Part shown: positions 53,798-62,246 of the stretch, piece after piece
How positions within the stretch are numbered: position 1 is the stretch's first letter
Layout of the letters: every line of letters starts with the position of its first letter
Origin: an uncultured Gammaproteobacteria bacterium
Lineage (GTDB): Bacteria; Pseudomonadota; Gammaproteobacteria; Magnimaribacterales; D2472
Direction: 5' to 3'
Assembly: GCA_913050015.1 (NCBI GenBank)
Contig: CAJXAZ010000001.1
Coordinates: 12,411-76,410 of the forward strand
DNA: 64,000 bases
The notes under the pieces: generated by a model
Seen by the model: only the letters and a program-made list of their open reading frames with translations
Databases searched by the model: none
Told to the model about the DNA's origin: nothing
Made by a program: the position numbers and the translations under genes

Positions 53798-54463
53798 TTA
53801 ATCAATAAAAGTAGCGAATGAATCTATGCTGTCTCGTGATGTTCTATATTGATTAATTGGATCTTCAGTGTTCGGATAACCTATGGCAATTCCACACCAG
53901 ACCATTTCGTTGTCTGGATGTTTGACAACTTGCTTTACTGTTTTTGGATAAATAGACCAAGATTCTTGAAGGCAAACACCCAACCCTTCGTCCATTGCAG
54001 CAAGCCATAAATTCTGAAGAAACATTCCAACGTGACCCCAACCATTAGGGGCAAAACTTTTATCTATCGTCACTATCATGCCAACAGGAGCTCCAAAGAA
54101 ATTAAAATTTTCTCTAATTTGTTTCATTCTTGCATCTATATCATCCCTTTCAATAGATATAGCCTCATACATATCAGAGGCACATTCAGATCTTCTTTTT
54201 TTGTACTCATCGGCTAGAGGTTTTGGATATATTTCGTAATCTATTGCTTCCTGAACTCCATTATCAAAATTACTTACAGCCTGAGTCGTTAGTTCTTTGT
54301 ATGAATTATTAGAAACAACATATACCTTCCATGGCTGAATATTTCCTCCAGAAGGAGCTGAGTTCGCAGTTTTAAGGATTTCCTTAATCAATTCCAAAGA
54401 CACTTCTTTGTCAATGAAACTTCTTACAGAGTATCTAGACGTGATTAATTTTTTTATGCTCAT
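53798..54463 (-). CDS. Nitroreductase family flavoprotein
   Basis: A 221-residue FMN-dependent oxidoreductase. The N-terminal flavin-binding block is SRYSVRSFIDKEVSLE, followed by TANSAPSGGNIQPWKVYVV. The C-terminal GIAIGYPNTEDPINQYRTSR completes the fold. The family reduces nitro compounds, quinones or flavins with NAD(P)H; some members have special roles, and no specific one can be read here. It follows 2 bp upstream of selO on the same strand, so the two are likely co-transcribed, both with redox links. It is divergent from the acyl-CoA ligase with a 79 bp gap. Confidence 0.9.
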   Translation of the reverse strand: MSIKKLITSRYSVRSFIDKEVSLELIKEILKTANSAPSGGNIQPWKVYVVSNNSYKELTTQAVSNFDNGVQEAIDYEIYPKPLADEYKKRRSECASDMYEAISIERDDIDARMKQIRENFNFFGAPVGMIVTIDKSFAPNGWGHVGMFLQNLWLAAMDEGLGVCLQESWSIYPKTVKQVVKHPDNEMVWCGIAIGYPNTEDPINQYRTSRDSIDSFATFID

Positions 54464-54542
54464 GGCTTCCTAATAATTTTTATTAACAATTCATTGTTCC
54501 TTCTTATATAATTTATATCAATCATTTTTTAGGGGTACTTAT

Positions 54543-56159
54543 ATGATCGGAGATATGCAAAAGTGGACACCAAATGTTGCAAGCATTATTGAGCATGCTA
54601 AAAACATCTATCCAACTCAAGAAGTTATTAGCAGAATGGTATCAGGTGAGGTTCATAGGACTAACTATGAAGAGGTTTGCATTAGATCTAGAAAGCTAGC
54701 TTCTGCTTTAGAAAAAGACGGTTATAAAAACGGCGACATTATTGCAACACTAGCTTTAAATACATATAGACATTTGGAGATGTACTACGGAATCTCAGGA
54801 ATGGGTGCGGTTATCCATACTTTAAATTTCAGGCTACATCCGGATCAAGCTGTATATATTATTAATCATGCAGAAGATAAAGTTATTTTTGTTGAGACTC
54901 CTTTCATACCAATGCTAGAAGGGCTTGAAGAGCAACTTAAATGTGTTGAAAAATATATTATTCTCTGTGATGAATCTGAAATGCCAAGCACCGTCTTAAA
55001 AAATGCAATTTCCTATGAAGAATATATAAAAGATGGAGATGAAGACTATCAATGGCCAGCTTTAGAAGATGATGCTGCATGTGGTCTCTGTTATACATCT
55101 GGAACTACAGGGGATCCTAAAGGAGTTCTTTATGGGCACAAATCAAATATTTTGCATGCACAAGCTTCATTGATTGGGTTAACTGTTAGCCCTGATGAGG
55201 CAATATTAATGGTTGTTCCCTTATTCCATGTTCAAGCCTGGGGAATTCCTTTTTATGGTCCAATGTTTGGCTTAAAACTAGTTATGCCAGGGCTACAAAT
55301 GGAAGGCGAACCACTTTACGATCTTATAGAGAGTGAAGGCGTCACTTTAGCCTTTGGCGTTCCTACTATTTGGATGGGACTACTTAACTATTGTAGAGAT
55401 AATGATAAAACTCTTACATCAGTTCGAAATGCAGTTATAGGCGGGTCAGCACTTTCCCTTTCTATGCTTCAAGAGTTTGATGAAGCTCATGACGTGAATG
55501 TAATCCAGGGTTGGGGAATGACTGAAATGAGTCCTTTGGGAACCTCAAATTTTCTTACACCAGAAATGAAGAAGATGAGTAAAGAGGAAAGGTATGCAGT
55601 TCAATTAAAGCAAGGCAGACCAATGTACGGGGTTGAGCTAAAAGTTGTGGATGATTCAGGTGCAGAACTCCCTCATGATGGTGAGTCGCAAGGTCATTTA
55701 CTAGTAAGAGGACCATGGGTTCTTAAGCGATATTTCAAAGCAGAAAAAGATTGCGTTGATAAAGATGGTTGGTTTGATACTGGAGATATTTCAGTCTTAG
55801 ATAAAGATGGTTATATGACTATTACAGATAGGGCTAAAGATGTTATTAAATCTGGTGGAGAGTGGATTAGCTCAATTGATTTAGAAAATGCAGCTGTAGG
55901 ACATCCCGAGGTTATTGAGGCATGTGTTGTCGGACTACCTCATCCTAAGTGGGATGAAAGACCAATGTTATTCATTGTTACCAATACTGGAGAGCCTATA
56001 GATAAAAATAGTATTTTAGAGTTCCTTGGTTCAAGAGTTGCAAAATGGTGGCTACCAGATGAGATTATTTTCTTAAAAGAATTGCCTCATGGAGCAACAG
56101 GTAAATTACAGAAGTTTGAATTGAGAGACGAATATAATAATTACTATATGGAGAAATAA
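54543..56159 (+). CDS. Acyl-CoA ligase, DmdB-like subfamily
   Basis: A 538-residue ANL-superfamily enzyme that activates a carboxylic acid as acyl-AMP and then acyl-CoA. The P-loop-like motif is CYTSGTTGDPKGVLYGH (about 182-198), with QGWGMTEMSP, GWFDTGDI and DRAKDVIKSGGEWIS following, and the catalytic lysine in GATGKLQKFE. The N-terminal half (SRMVSGEVHR, RSRKLASALE, NTYRHLEMYYGISGMGAV) closely resembles, from memory, the DmdB methylmercaptopropionate-CoA ligases and related medium-chain ligases of marine bacteria. AGGGG precedes the ATG. The MaoC hydratase gene follows after 1 bp. Substrate remains open. Confidence 0.88.
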   Translation: MIGDMQKWTPNVASIIEHAKNIYPTQEVISRMVSGEVHRTNYEEVCIRSRKLASALEKDGYKNGDIIATLALNTYRHLEMYYGISGMGAVIHTLNFRLHPDQAVYIINHAEDKVIFVETPFIPMLEGLEEQLKCVEKYIILCDESEMPSTVLKNAISYEEYIKDGDEDYQWPALEDDAACGLCYTSGTTGDPKGVLYGHKSNILHAQASLIGLTVSPDEAILMVVPLFHVQAWGIPFYGPMFGLKLVMPGLQMEGEPLYDLIESEGVTLAFGVPTIWMGLLNYCRDNDKTLTSVRNAVIGGSALSLSMLQEFDEAHDVNVIQGWGMTEMSPLGTSNFLTPEMKKMSKEERYAVQLKQGRPMYGVELKVVDDSGAELPHDGESQGHLLVRGPWVLKRYFKAEKDCVDKDGWFDTGDISVLDKDGYMTITDRAKDVIKSGGEWISSIDLENAAVGHPEVIEACVVGLPHPKWDERPMLFIVTNTGEPIDKNSILEFLGSRVAKWWLPDEIIFLKELPHGATGKLQKFELRDEYNNYYMEK

Positions 56160-56160
56160 G

Positions 56161-56622
56161 ATGTTACATGTCATAAAACCCTCAGAAATTGAGTCAGTTA
56201 TTGGAAAAGAAGTTGGAACTTCTGATTGGATTACTATTGATCAGGAGAGAATAGATAAGTTTGCTGATGCAACTATGGATAATCAGTTTATTCATGTCAA
56301 TCCAGAGCAAGCAGAACCTATATTTGGTTCAACAATTGCTCATGGTTTTCTTTCTTTATCTCTGGTAGCTGGAATACCATTTTCACAAGGAATGGGTCTG
56401 GTATTGGAAGGGACAAAAATGGGATTAAATTATGGTTTAGACAAGGTAAGATTTTTAAGCCCAGTTCCTGTTAATTCAGAAGTTAGAATAATAATGAAAT
56501 GCCTTGATATAACTGAAAAAAATCCAGGACAATATCTAGCTAAAACTGAAGTAACTATGGAGATAAAAGGGGTGGCAAAACCTGCTTTTGTTGCTGAAAC
56601 TCTAAGTCTTTATATACTTTAG
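56161..56622 (+). CDS. MaoC-like (R)-specific enoyl-CoA hydratase
   Basis: A 153-residue single hot-dog domain of the MaoC/NodN type. The catalytic dyad is D40 and H45 in TMDNQFIHVNPEQAE, and IAHGFLSLSL is the conserved helix. The family hydrates trans-2-enoyl-CoA to (R)-3-hydroxyacyl-CoA. Direct coupling with the acyl-CoA ligase (1 bp) suggests both act on the same acyl chain. An ATG at the exact junction gives the family start. The stop is 7 bp from the convergent gatB stop. Confidence 0.9.
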   Translation: MLHVIKPSEIESVIGKEVGTSDWITIDQERIDKFADATMDNQFIHVNPEQAEPIFGSTIAHGFLSLSLVAGIPFSQGMGLVLEGTKMGLNYGLDKVRFLSPVPVNSEVRIIMKCLDITEKNPGQYLAKTEVTMEIKGVAKPAFVAETLSLYIL

Positions 56623-56629
56623 TTAAATA

Positions 56630-58057
56630 CTATTTTAATAGTTGCTTAAGGATTTCATTTACGCTTTGCGGATTTGCTTTTCCTTGAGTTTCTTTCATTA
56701 CTTGGCCTACAAAGAAACCGAATAATCTATCTTTACCGCCTTTGTAGGCATTAACTTGACCGGGATTATCCTCAACAATTTTCTTCGCTATGCTTTCTAG
56801 CAATGACTCATCTTGAATTTGAACAAGACCTTTTTCCTCAATTATTGCATCAACACCATCACCAGATTCCCAAACTTCTTCTAGGACTGATTTAGCAATT
56901 TTTCCAGATATAGTTTTATCTGAAATTCTCTCAATTAATACTGCAAAATTATTTGAAGTTAGCTTTGATTCATCTATCTCAATGTTATCTTTATTTAAGA
57001 GCGCGCTTACCTCACCAACAAGCCATCTTGCTACCAATGAAGAATCATCAGTTTTTAAACAAGCCTCTTCAAACATATTTGCCATAGTTTTCGAGGAAGC
57101 AATAATTTTAGCTTCAGATTCCTCAAGTTTTATTTCACTGATATATCTTTTTTCTTTTTGTTCAGGAAGCTCTGGAAGACTTGATCTAATTTCTTCTAAT
57201 TCTTTATCTGATATAACAACTGGTAATAAATCTGGATCTGGGAAATACCTGTAGTCATTAGCTTCTTCTTTTGATCTCATTGATCTTGTTTCGTTCTTAA
57301 CACTGTCATATAGACGAGTTTCCTGAACCACTGATCCGCCTGATTCAAGAATTTTAGTTTGACGATCTATTTCAAAAGCAATTGCCCTTTCTATAAATTT
57401 AAAAGAGTTAATATTTTTAATTTCAGCTCTTGTTCCAAGCTCTAAATCATCTACTTTTTTCATCGACACATTTACATCGCATCTCATAGACCCTTCTGCC
57501 ATAACCCCATCACATATATCTAGAAATGTAACAATCTGTCTGATTGCTTTAAAGTAGGCAACTGCCTCTTTGGCGTTGGCTATTTCTGGCTCTGATACTA
57601 TTTCAAGAAGGGGAGTTCCGGCTCTATTTAAATCAATACCTGTCTCACCTTCAAATAGGTCATGCACAGATTTTCCAGCATCCTCTTCTAAATGAGCCCT
57701 AGTAATATTAACGATTTTCTCCTGACCGTTCGCAAATATCTTGATGGAACCCTTGCCCACTATAGGCATAGCCATTTGGGTAATTTGATAGCCTTTTGGA
57801 AGATCCGGATAGAAGTAGTTTTTTCTATCAAATGAAGACACTTGGTTAATCTCTGCATTTGTAGCTAAGCCAAATCGTATAGCTTTGAAAAATGCATCCT
57901 TATTGGGTACTGGTAAAACCCCAGGAAGGCCCATATCCACTAAATCAACATGTGTATTAGGCTCAGCACCGAATCCAGTCGATGCTCCAGAAAATAGTTT
58001 TGATTTAGTTGAAAGTTGGACGTGGATTTCAAGACCTATAACTGTTTGCCATGTCAT
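56630..58057 (-). CDS. gatB: Asp/Glu-tRNA amidotransferase subunit B
   Basis: GatB is the kinase/tRNA-binding subunit of GatCAB, which converts misacylated Glu-tRNA(Gln) or Asp-tRNA(Asn) to the amide form. The 475-residue protein shows VIGLEIHVQLST at the start, LVDMGLPGVLPVPN, FDRKNYFYPDLPKGYQI and DVNVSMKK, then a helical tail that contacts the tRNA. It shares one base with the gatA stop. The neighbour order gatC-gatA-gatB divergent from mreB is typical of Pseudomonas-like genomes. Confidence 0.97.
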   Translation of the reverse strand: MTWQTVIGLEIHVQLSTKSKLFSGASTGFGAEPNTHVDLVDMGLPGVLPVPNKDAFFKAIRFGLATNAEINQVSSFDRKNYFYPDLPKGYQITQMAMPIVGKGSIKIFANGQEKIVNITRAHLEEDAGKSVHDLFEGETGIDLNRAGTPLLEIVSEPEIANAKEAVAYFKAIRQIVTFLDICDGVMAEGSMRCDVNVSMKKVDDLELGTRAEIKNINSFKFIERAIAFEIDRQTKILESGGSVVQETRLYDSVKNETRSMRSKEEANDYRYFPDPDLLPVVISDKELEEIRSSLPELPEQKEKRYISEIKLEESEAKIIASSKTMANMFEEACLKTDDSSLVARWLVGEVSALLNKDNIEIDESKLTSNNFAVLIERISDKTISGKIAKSVLEEVWESGDGVDAIIEEKGLVQIQDESLLESIAKKIVEDNPGQVNAYKGGKDRLFGFFVGQVMKETQGKANPQSVNEILKQLLK

Positions 58058-59508
58058 TAGCTTATATCTCCATTTGGTGTCTTAAGATGCCAATCAGTGG
58101 AGCTTTGGAAGCTATGAGCAACTTGAAGAATTTTACTTTCCTCAAGAAAGTTCCCAATTAATTGCATGCCTAATGGTTTATTATCAACAATACCATTTGG
58201 AACCGACATAGCAGGTAATCCCGCTAAATTTGCAGGGATTGTGAAAAGATCTTCTAAATACATTTGAATAGGATCACTTCCCATAGAGCCAGCTTTAAAA
58301 GCGGTCCCTCTGGTTGTTGGTGACATAATTACATCGACTTTCTCAAAAGCTGAGACAAAATCATTTTTAATAAGTCTTCTTACTTGCTGAGCTTTTTTAT
58401 AATATGCATCATAAAAACCAGCGGATAGAACGTATGAGCCAATCAAAATTCTTCTTTTTACTTCATCTCCAAAACCTTCAGATCTACTTCGGACATATAA
58501 ATCTTCTAGATCTTTAGGGTTTTCACACCTTCTTCCAAACTTTACTCCATCAAATCTAGATAGATTGGAAGAGCATTCAGCTGGAGCAACAACATAGTAT
58601 GTTGGAACAGAAAGGGAGATATTTGGAAGAGATATTTCAATAAACTCAGCTCCTAGAGATTCATAATGCCTCTTGGATTCCTCAAAAACTTTTACAACGT
58701 CATTATCTAATTTTGATAAATCAAACTCTTTTACAAGCCCAATTTTCATTCCTTTTATAGATGAGTTTAAGTTTTGCGTAAAATCTGGGACATTCTCATC
58801 TAGCGATGTCGTATCTTTGGGATCATGAGAGCACATTTCATTTAACATGAGCGCACAGTCTTCTGCTGTTCTGGCCATAGGCCCTGCTTGATCTAGGCTC
58901 GAGGCAAATGCGATCATACCCCATCTTGAGATTCTTCCATATGTTGGTTTTAAACCAGTAATACCGCATAGAGATGCTGGCTGTCTAATTGATCCACCTG
59001 TGTCAGTTCCAGTTGCTCCCGCAACTATTCCTGCAGCAACTGCAGACGCAGAGCCCCCTGAACTTCCCCCAGGAACTAATCCCTCACCCCATGGATTCTC
59101 AACATTGCCAAAAAAACTTGTTTCATTCGATGACCCCATTGCAAACTCATCCATATTTGTTTTACCAATAGAGATGCAACCTGCACTTTCTAAATTTTCA
59201 ATTACGGTTGCAGAATATGGTGGTATGAAGCTTGATAGCATATTAGAACCACATGTAGTTCTGAGGTCCTTAGTACAAAAAAGATCTTTTTGAGCGATAG
59301 GAATACCAGATAGAGCAAGGTTTGAAGGATTGTTATCAAGGTTTTCCGCTTTCTTTAAAGACTCTTCTTTATTTAAAGTAACAAAAGCATTTAGATGCTT
59401 ATTACTTTCAATTAATGTAAATGTATCTTCAACCATCTCTTTGTTTGAAATTTCTTTCTTTTGGAGCATATTTTTAAGCTCCTTTATTGTCTTAAACTGA
59501 ATACTCAT
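58057..59508 (-). CDS. gatA: Asp/Glu-tRNA amidotransferase subunit A
   Basis: Amidase-signature glutaminase that supplies ammonia for GatB. The Ser-cisSer-Lys triad appears as lysine in IAQKDLFC, and serines in GGSSGGSASAVAAG and GTDTGGSIRQPASLCG (which also contains the nucleophile). The length is 483. It overlaps gatC by 4 bp and gatB by 1 bp, so the three subunits are translated as a unit. Confidence 0.97.
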   Translation of the reverse strand: MSIQFKTIKELKNMLQKKEISNKEMVEDTFTLIESNKHLNAFVTLNKEESLKKAENLDNNPSNLALSGIPIAQKDLFCTKDLRTTCGSNMLSSFIPPYSATVIENLESAGCISIGKTNMDEFAMGSSNETSFFGNVENPWGEGLVPGGSSGGSASAVAAGIVAGATGTDTGGSIRQPASLCGITGLKPTYGRISRWGMIAFASSLDQAGPMARTAEDCALMLNEMCSHDPKDTTSLDENVPDFTQNLNSSIKGMKIGLVKEFDLSKLDNDVVKVFEESKRHYESLGAEFIEISLPNISLSVPTYYVVAPAECSSNLSRFDGVKFGRRCENPKDLEDLYVRSRSEGFGDEVKRRILIGSYVLSAGFYDAYYKKAQQVRRLIKNDFVSAFEKVDVIMSPTTRGTAFKAGSMGSDPIQMYLEDLFTIPANLAGLPAMSVPNGIVDNKPLGMQLIGNFLEESKILQVAHSFQSSTDWHLKTPNGDIS

Positions 59509-59786
59509 TCAACCACCCTTGGGACCAGAATATAATCTTCGTTTGATGATGGTGCATTTTTTATGAAAGCTTCTTTTCTATTCTCAGCAGTCACTTTATC
59601 AGGTCTTGTCCTAGCTGTTTTCTCTAAAGGGCTCGTCAAAGGCTCAATATTTGATGTTTCGGCATCATTTAATTGATCTACAAATTTAATAATATTATTC
59701 AGGTCGTTTGTAATTTTTTCCTCATTTTTTTCATCAAAGGAGAGTCTTGATAGGTGCGCAATAGTTCTAACTGTTTTCTTGTCCAT
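59505..59786 (-). CDS. gatC: Asp/Glu-tRNA amidotransferase subunit C
   Basis: Small subunit that wraps between GatA and GatB. The 93-residue protein has the conserved start TVRTIAHLSRLSFDEKN and later NIIKFVDQLNDAETSNIEPLTSP, and ends in EDYILVPRVVE. The length is normal. It overlaps gatA by 4 bp and is divergent from mreB with an 86 bp gap containing AT-rich promoter-like sequence. Confidence 0.95.
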   Translation of the reverse strand: MDKKTVRTIAHLSRLSFDEKNEEKITNDLNNIIKFVDQLNDAETSNIEPLTSPLEKTARTRPDKVTAENRKEAFIKNAPSSNEDYILVPRVVE

Positions 59787-59872
59787 ATATAGGATATTAT
59801 TATAATTAGTTGGCAGATATTAACCTAACTAGAGTATTATTTACATATATTTTAAGTAATTAAAGGAATCAC

Positions 59873-60922
59873 GTGGAATTCAATATTTTTAAAACATTTA
59901 GAGGCTACTTTTCTAATGATCTTTCTATAGATTTAGGAACAGCAAACACTCTTATCTACTCTAAAGATGTAGGAATTGTTCTTGATGAGCCATCTGTTGT
60001 CGCAATTAGGGAATCTAGAGGTCAAAAAACAGTTGTGGCCGTAGGAACTGAGGCAAAAAAAATGCTTGGAAGAACTCCCGGAAATATAAAAGCGATTAGA
60101 CCCTTATCAGAAGGTGTTATAGCGGATTTCCAGGTAACAGAAAAAATGTTACAACACTTTATAGCTCAAGTTCACGAGCAAAGATGGATTAAACCAAGCC
60201 CAAGAGTTTTGGTTTGTGTTCCTTGTAGATCAACTCAGGTTGAGAGAAGGGCAATAAGAGAATCTGTTTTAGGTGCAGGTGCTCGAGACGTTAAGTTAAT
60301 AGAAGAGCCAATGGCAGCTGCTATTGGAGCTGGGCTTCCTGTGGAAGAAGCAAGTGGAAATATGGTGGTTGATATCGGAGGAGGCACATCAGAAATTGCT
60401 ATCCTTTCTCTAAATGGAGTTGTTTATTCAGAGTCAGTAAAGATTGGCGGAGATAAAATGGATGAATCTATTACTTCATGGATAAGAAGAAATTATGGAT
60501 GTGTGATTGGAGAATCTACTGCTGAAAAAATTAAATATACTATTGGTTGCGCTACGGCAGAATCAGAAAAGCTAGAAATGTCTATTACAGGTAGAAACTT
60601 AGCTGAAGGAATACCAGAGACATTCACTATTAATAGTGATCAGATTTTTGAATCTATGAAAGATCCTTTATATGGGATAGTAAGAGCAATTAGGAATGCT
60701 TTGGAATTATCACCTCCTGAGTTAGCTGCTGATATAGCAGAACGAGGAATTGTTCTGACCGGCGGCGGCGCTCTAATGAGAGACCTAGATAAGCTTATTT
60801 CAGGTTCAACAGGTATTCCCGTAATAGTTGCAGAAGATCCTTTAACATGCGTTGCAAGAGGTGGCGGCCAAGCTCTTGAGATAATGGATAAATATAATAT
60901 CGATCTCCTTTCTGCAGAATAG
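59873..60922 (+). CDS. mreB: Rod shape-determining protein MreB
   Basis: Bacterial actin that organises side-wall peptidoglycan synthesis. The 349-residue protein has the actin-fold ATP motifs: DLSIDLGTANTLIY near residue 18, the MVVDIGGGTSEIA block and GIVLTGGGALMRDLD near the C-terminus. The N-terminus begins with an amphipathic membrane-binding stretch. The start is GTG with AAAGGA upstream. mreC follows after 5 bp. The organism is therefore expected to be rod-shaped. Confidence 0.98.
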   Translation: MEFNIFKTFRGYFSNDLSIDLGTANTLIYSKDVGIVLDEPSVVAIRESRGQKTVVAVGTEAKKMLGRTPGNIKAIRPLSEGVIADFQVTEKMLQHFIAQVHEQRWIKPSPRVLVCVPCRSTQVERRAIRESVLGAGARDVKLIEEPMAAAIGAGLPVEEASGNMVVDIGGGTSEIAILSLNGVVYSESVKIGGDKMDESITSWIRRNYGCVIGESTAEKIKYTIGCATAESEKLEMSITGRNLAEGIPETFTINSDQIFESMKDPLYGIVRAIRNALELSPPELAADIAERGIVLTGGGALMRDLDKLISGSTGIPVIVAEDPLTCVARGGGQALEIMDKYNIDLLSAE

Positions 60923-60927
60923 TTGAT

Positions 60928-61758
60928 ATGGCCAGAGTAGCGCCTAATTCTGGTTCGAAGGCAATATATCTTTTATGTATTTTAGCTGGAGCCATTCTTT
61001 TATACCTAGATATTGCTTACAAAAGTTTTGATAGCATTAAAAATACTTATATATCGACCACAATATCTTCGACATACCTTTTAAAAAAAATTACAGTTGA
61101 TCCATTTATTTATTTATATGATCTATCTTCATCTAAATCCCATCTTGTAAATGAAAATAAAAATCTTCAAGCAGCTCTTGATAAGAGTTATTTAGAGAAT
61201 TTCATAGTCTCAAGGGGTGATAAATTCTTTATGGATGATGAGGCAATAACGGCCTTGATGAGTAAATATGAAATTGATGAAGTTTTTCATGCATCAAAAA
61301 TAAAGTTTTTTGATACTACTAAATACTTTTGTTGTGATACTCATATTATGTACATCGAAGTAATATCATCTTCAGGTATAGATTTTACAGGAAGTGCCGT
61401 AATAAATAGCGAAGGAATTATTGGCCAAGTTATTTCTGATAATGGCGTAAAAGAAGTACTTCTTTTAACAGATACATCTCATTACATTCCCCTTGAGACA
61501 GAGGGATATTTCTGTAATGCAAAAGGGAGTGGCAAGCCTGGTATTATCTCTTGTAGATATAGCTCATTAATTTGGACTAATCCAGTATCGAATGGACAAA
61601 AGCTTTATTCATCAGGACTCGGAGGAATTTATCCCAGGGGTATTCTAATAGGGTATGTTCAAGAAATTACAAACATCGATGAGACAGATATTAAAATTGA
61701 TATCAGCTTAATAACAGACCCTTTAAAAAATAGCATGCTAGGGATAATTGAAAACTAA
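60928..61758 (+). CDS. mreC: Rod shape-determining protein MreC
   Basis: Membrane-anchored periplasmic scaffold of the elongasome. The 276 residues have one N-terminal helix (about 13-30), a coiled coil around residues 70-90 (HLVNENKNLQAAL) and two beta domains. Family blocks include VINSEGIIGQVISDNG, VLLLTDTSHYIPLE and YSSGLGGIYPRGILIGYV. Cysteines (KYFCCDTH, GYFCNAKG, IISCRYSS) are unusually many for MreC. It shares one base with the mreD start. Confidence 0.95.
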   Translation: MARVAPNSGSKAIYLLCILAGAILLYLDIAYKSFDSIKNTYISTTISSTYLLKKITVDPFIYLYDLSSSKSHLVNENKNLQAALDKSYLENFIVSRGDKFFMDDEAITALMSKYEIDEVFHASKIKFFDTTKYFCCDTHIMYIEVISSSGIDFTGSAVINSEGIIGQVISDNGVKEVLLLTDTSHYIPLETEGYFCNAKGSGKPGIISCRYSSLIWTNPVSNGQKLYSSGLGGIYPRGILIGYVQEITNIDETDIKIDISLITDPLKNSMLGIIEN

Positions 61759-62246
61759 TGAAAGCACCTGGAATTTTAAAAACAATGCTTATTTTATTTT
61801 TAGCAAATTATTTAGAATCAATTATAGCCCCTACTTTGATTAAAATTTATGTAGCTGTACCTCTAACATTTATAGTTTTTAGTGCCTTGACCTACAGGTT
61901 CTCTCAGAATGTAAATCCGCTTTATGCCTTCAGTCTCGGCTTATTTATAGATCTAATATCAAATTCCTTATTTGGCTTAAATGCAATACTATTTTGCCTA
62001 GTTTCCTATGTAATAAATAGCTATGCAAATACCTTTAAATTGTTCTCATATTTACAAGTCTGCATTTTCTTTGGAGCTGCATCTGTATTTTTTATTGGAT
62101 TGAGTAATTTATTTTTAGCAATTGAAAATTTCTCTTACATTGTTCTGTTTATAAGTTTCTTTTTTAATACTTGTTTATGCTTGCTTGTAGCTGTTAGTCC
62201 TGTGAATCGTCTCTCTATGGATAAAAGACTTTCGCAATATGACTAG
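61758..62246 (+). CDS. mreD: Rod shape-determining protein MreD
   Basis: Integral membrane part of the elongasome. The 162-residue protein has five or six hydrophobic segments. Family resemblance is weak, as usual for MreD, but YAFSLGLFIDLISNSLFGLNAIL matches the conserved F-x-x-G-L-x-x-D-x-x-x-x-x-x-G block, cut here for length. It starts in a TAATG with the mreC stop and overlaps the next gene by 8 bp. Confidence 0.92.
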   Translation: MKAPGILKTMLILFLANYLESIIAPTLIKIYVAVPLTFIVFSALTYRFSQNVNPLYAFSLGLFIDLISNSLFGLNAILFCLVSYVINSYANTFKLFSYLQVCIFFGAASVFFIGLSNLFLAIENFSYIVLFISFFFNTCLCLLVAVSPVNRLSMDKRLSQYD

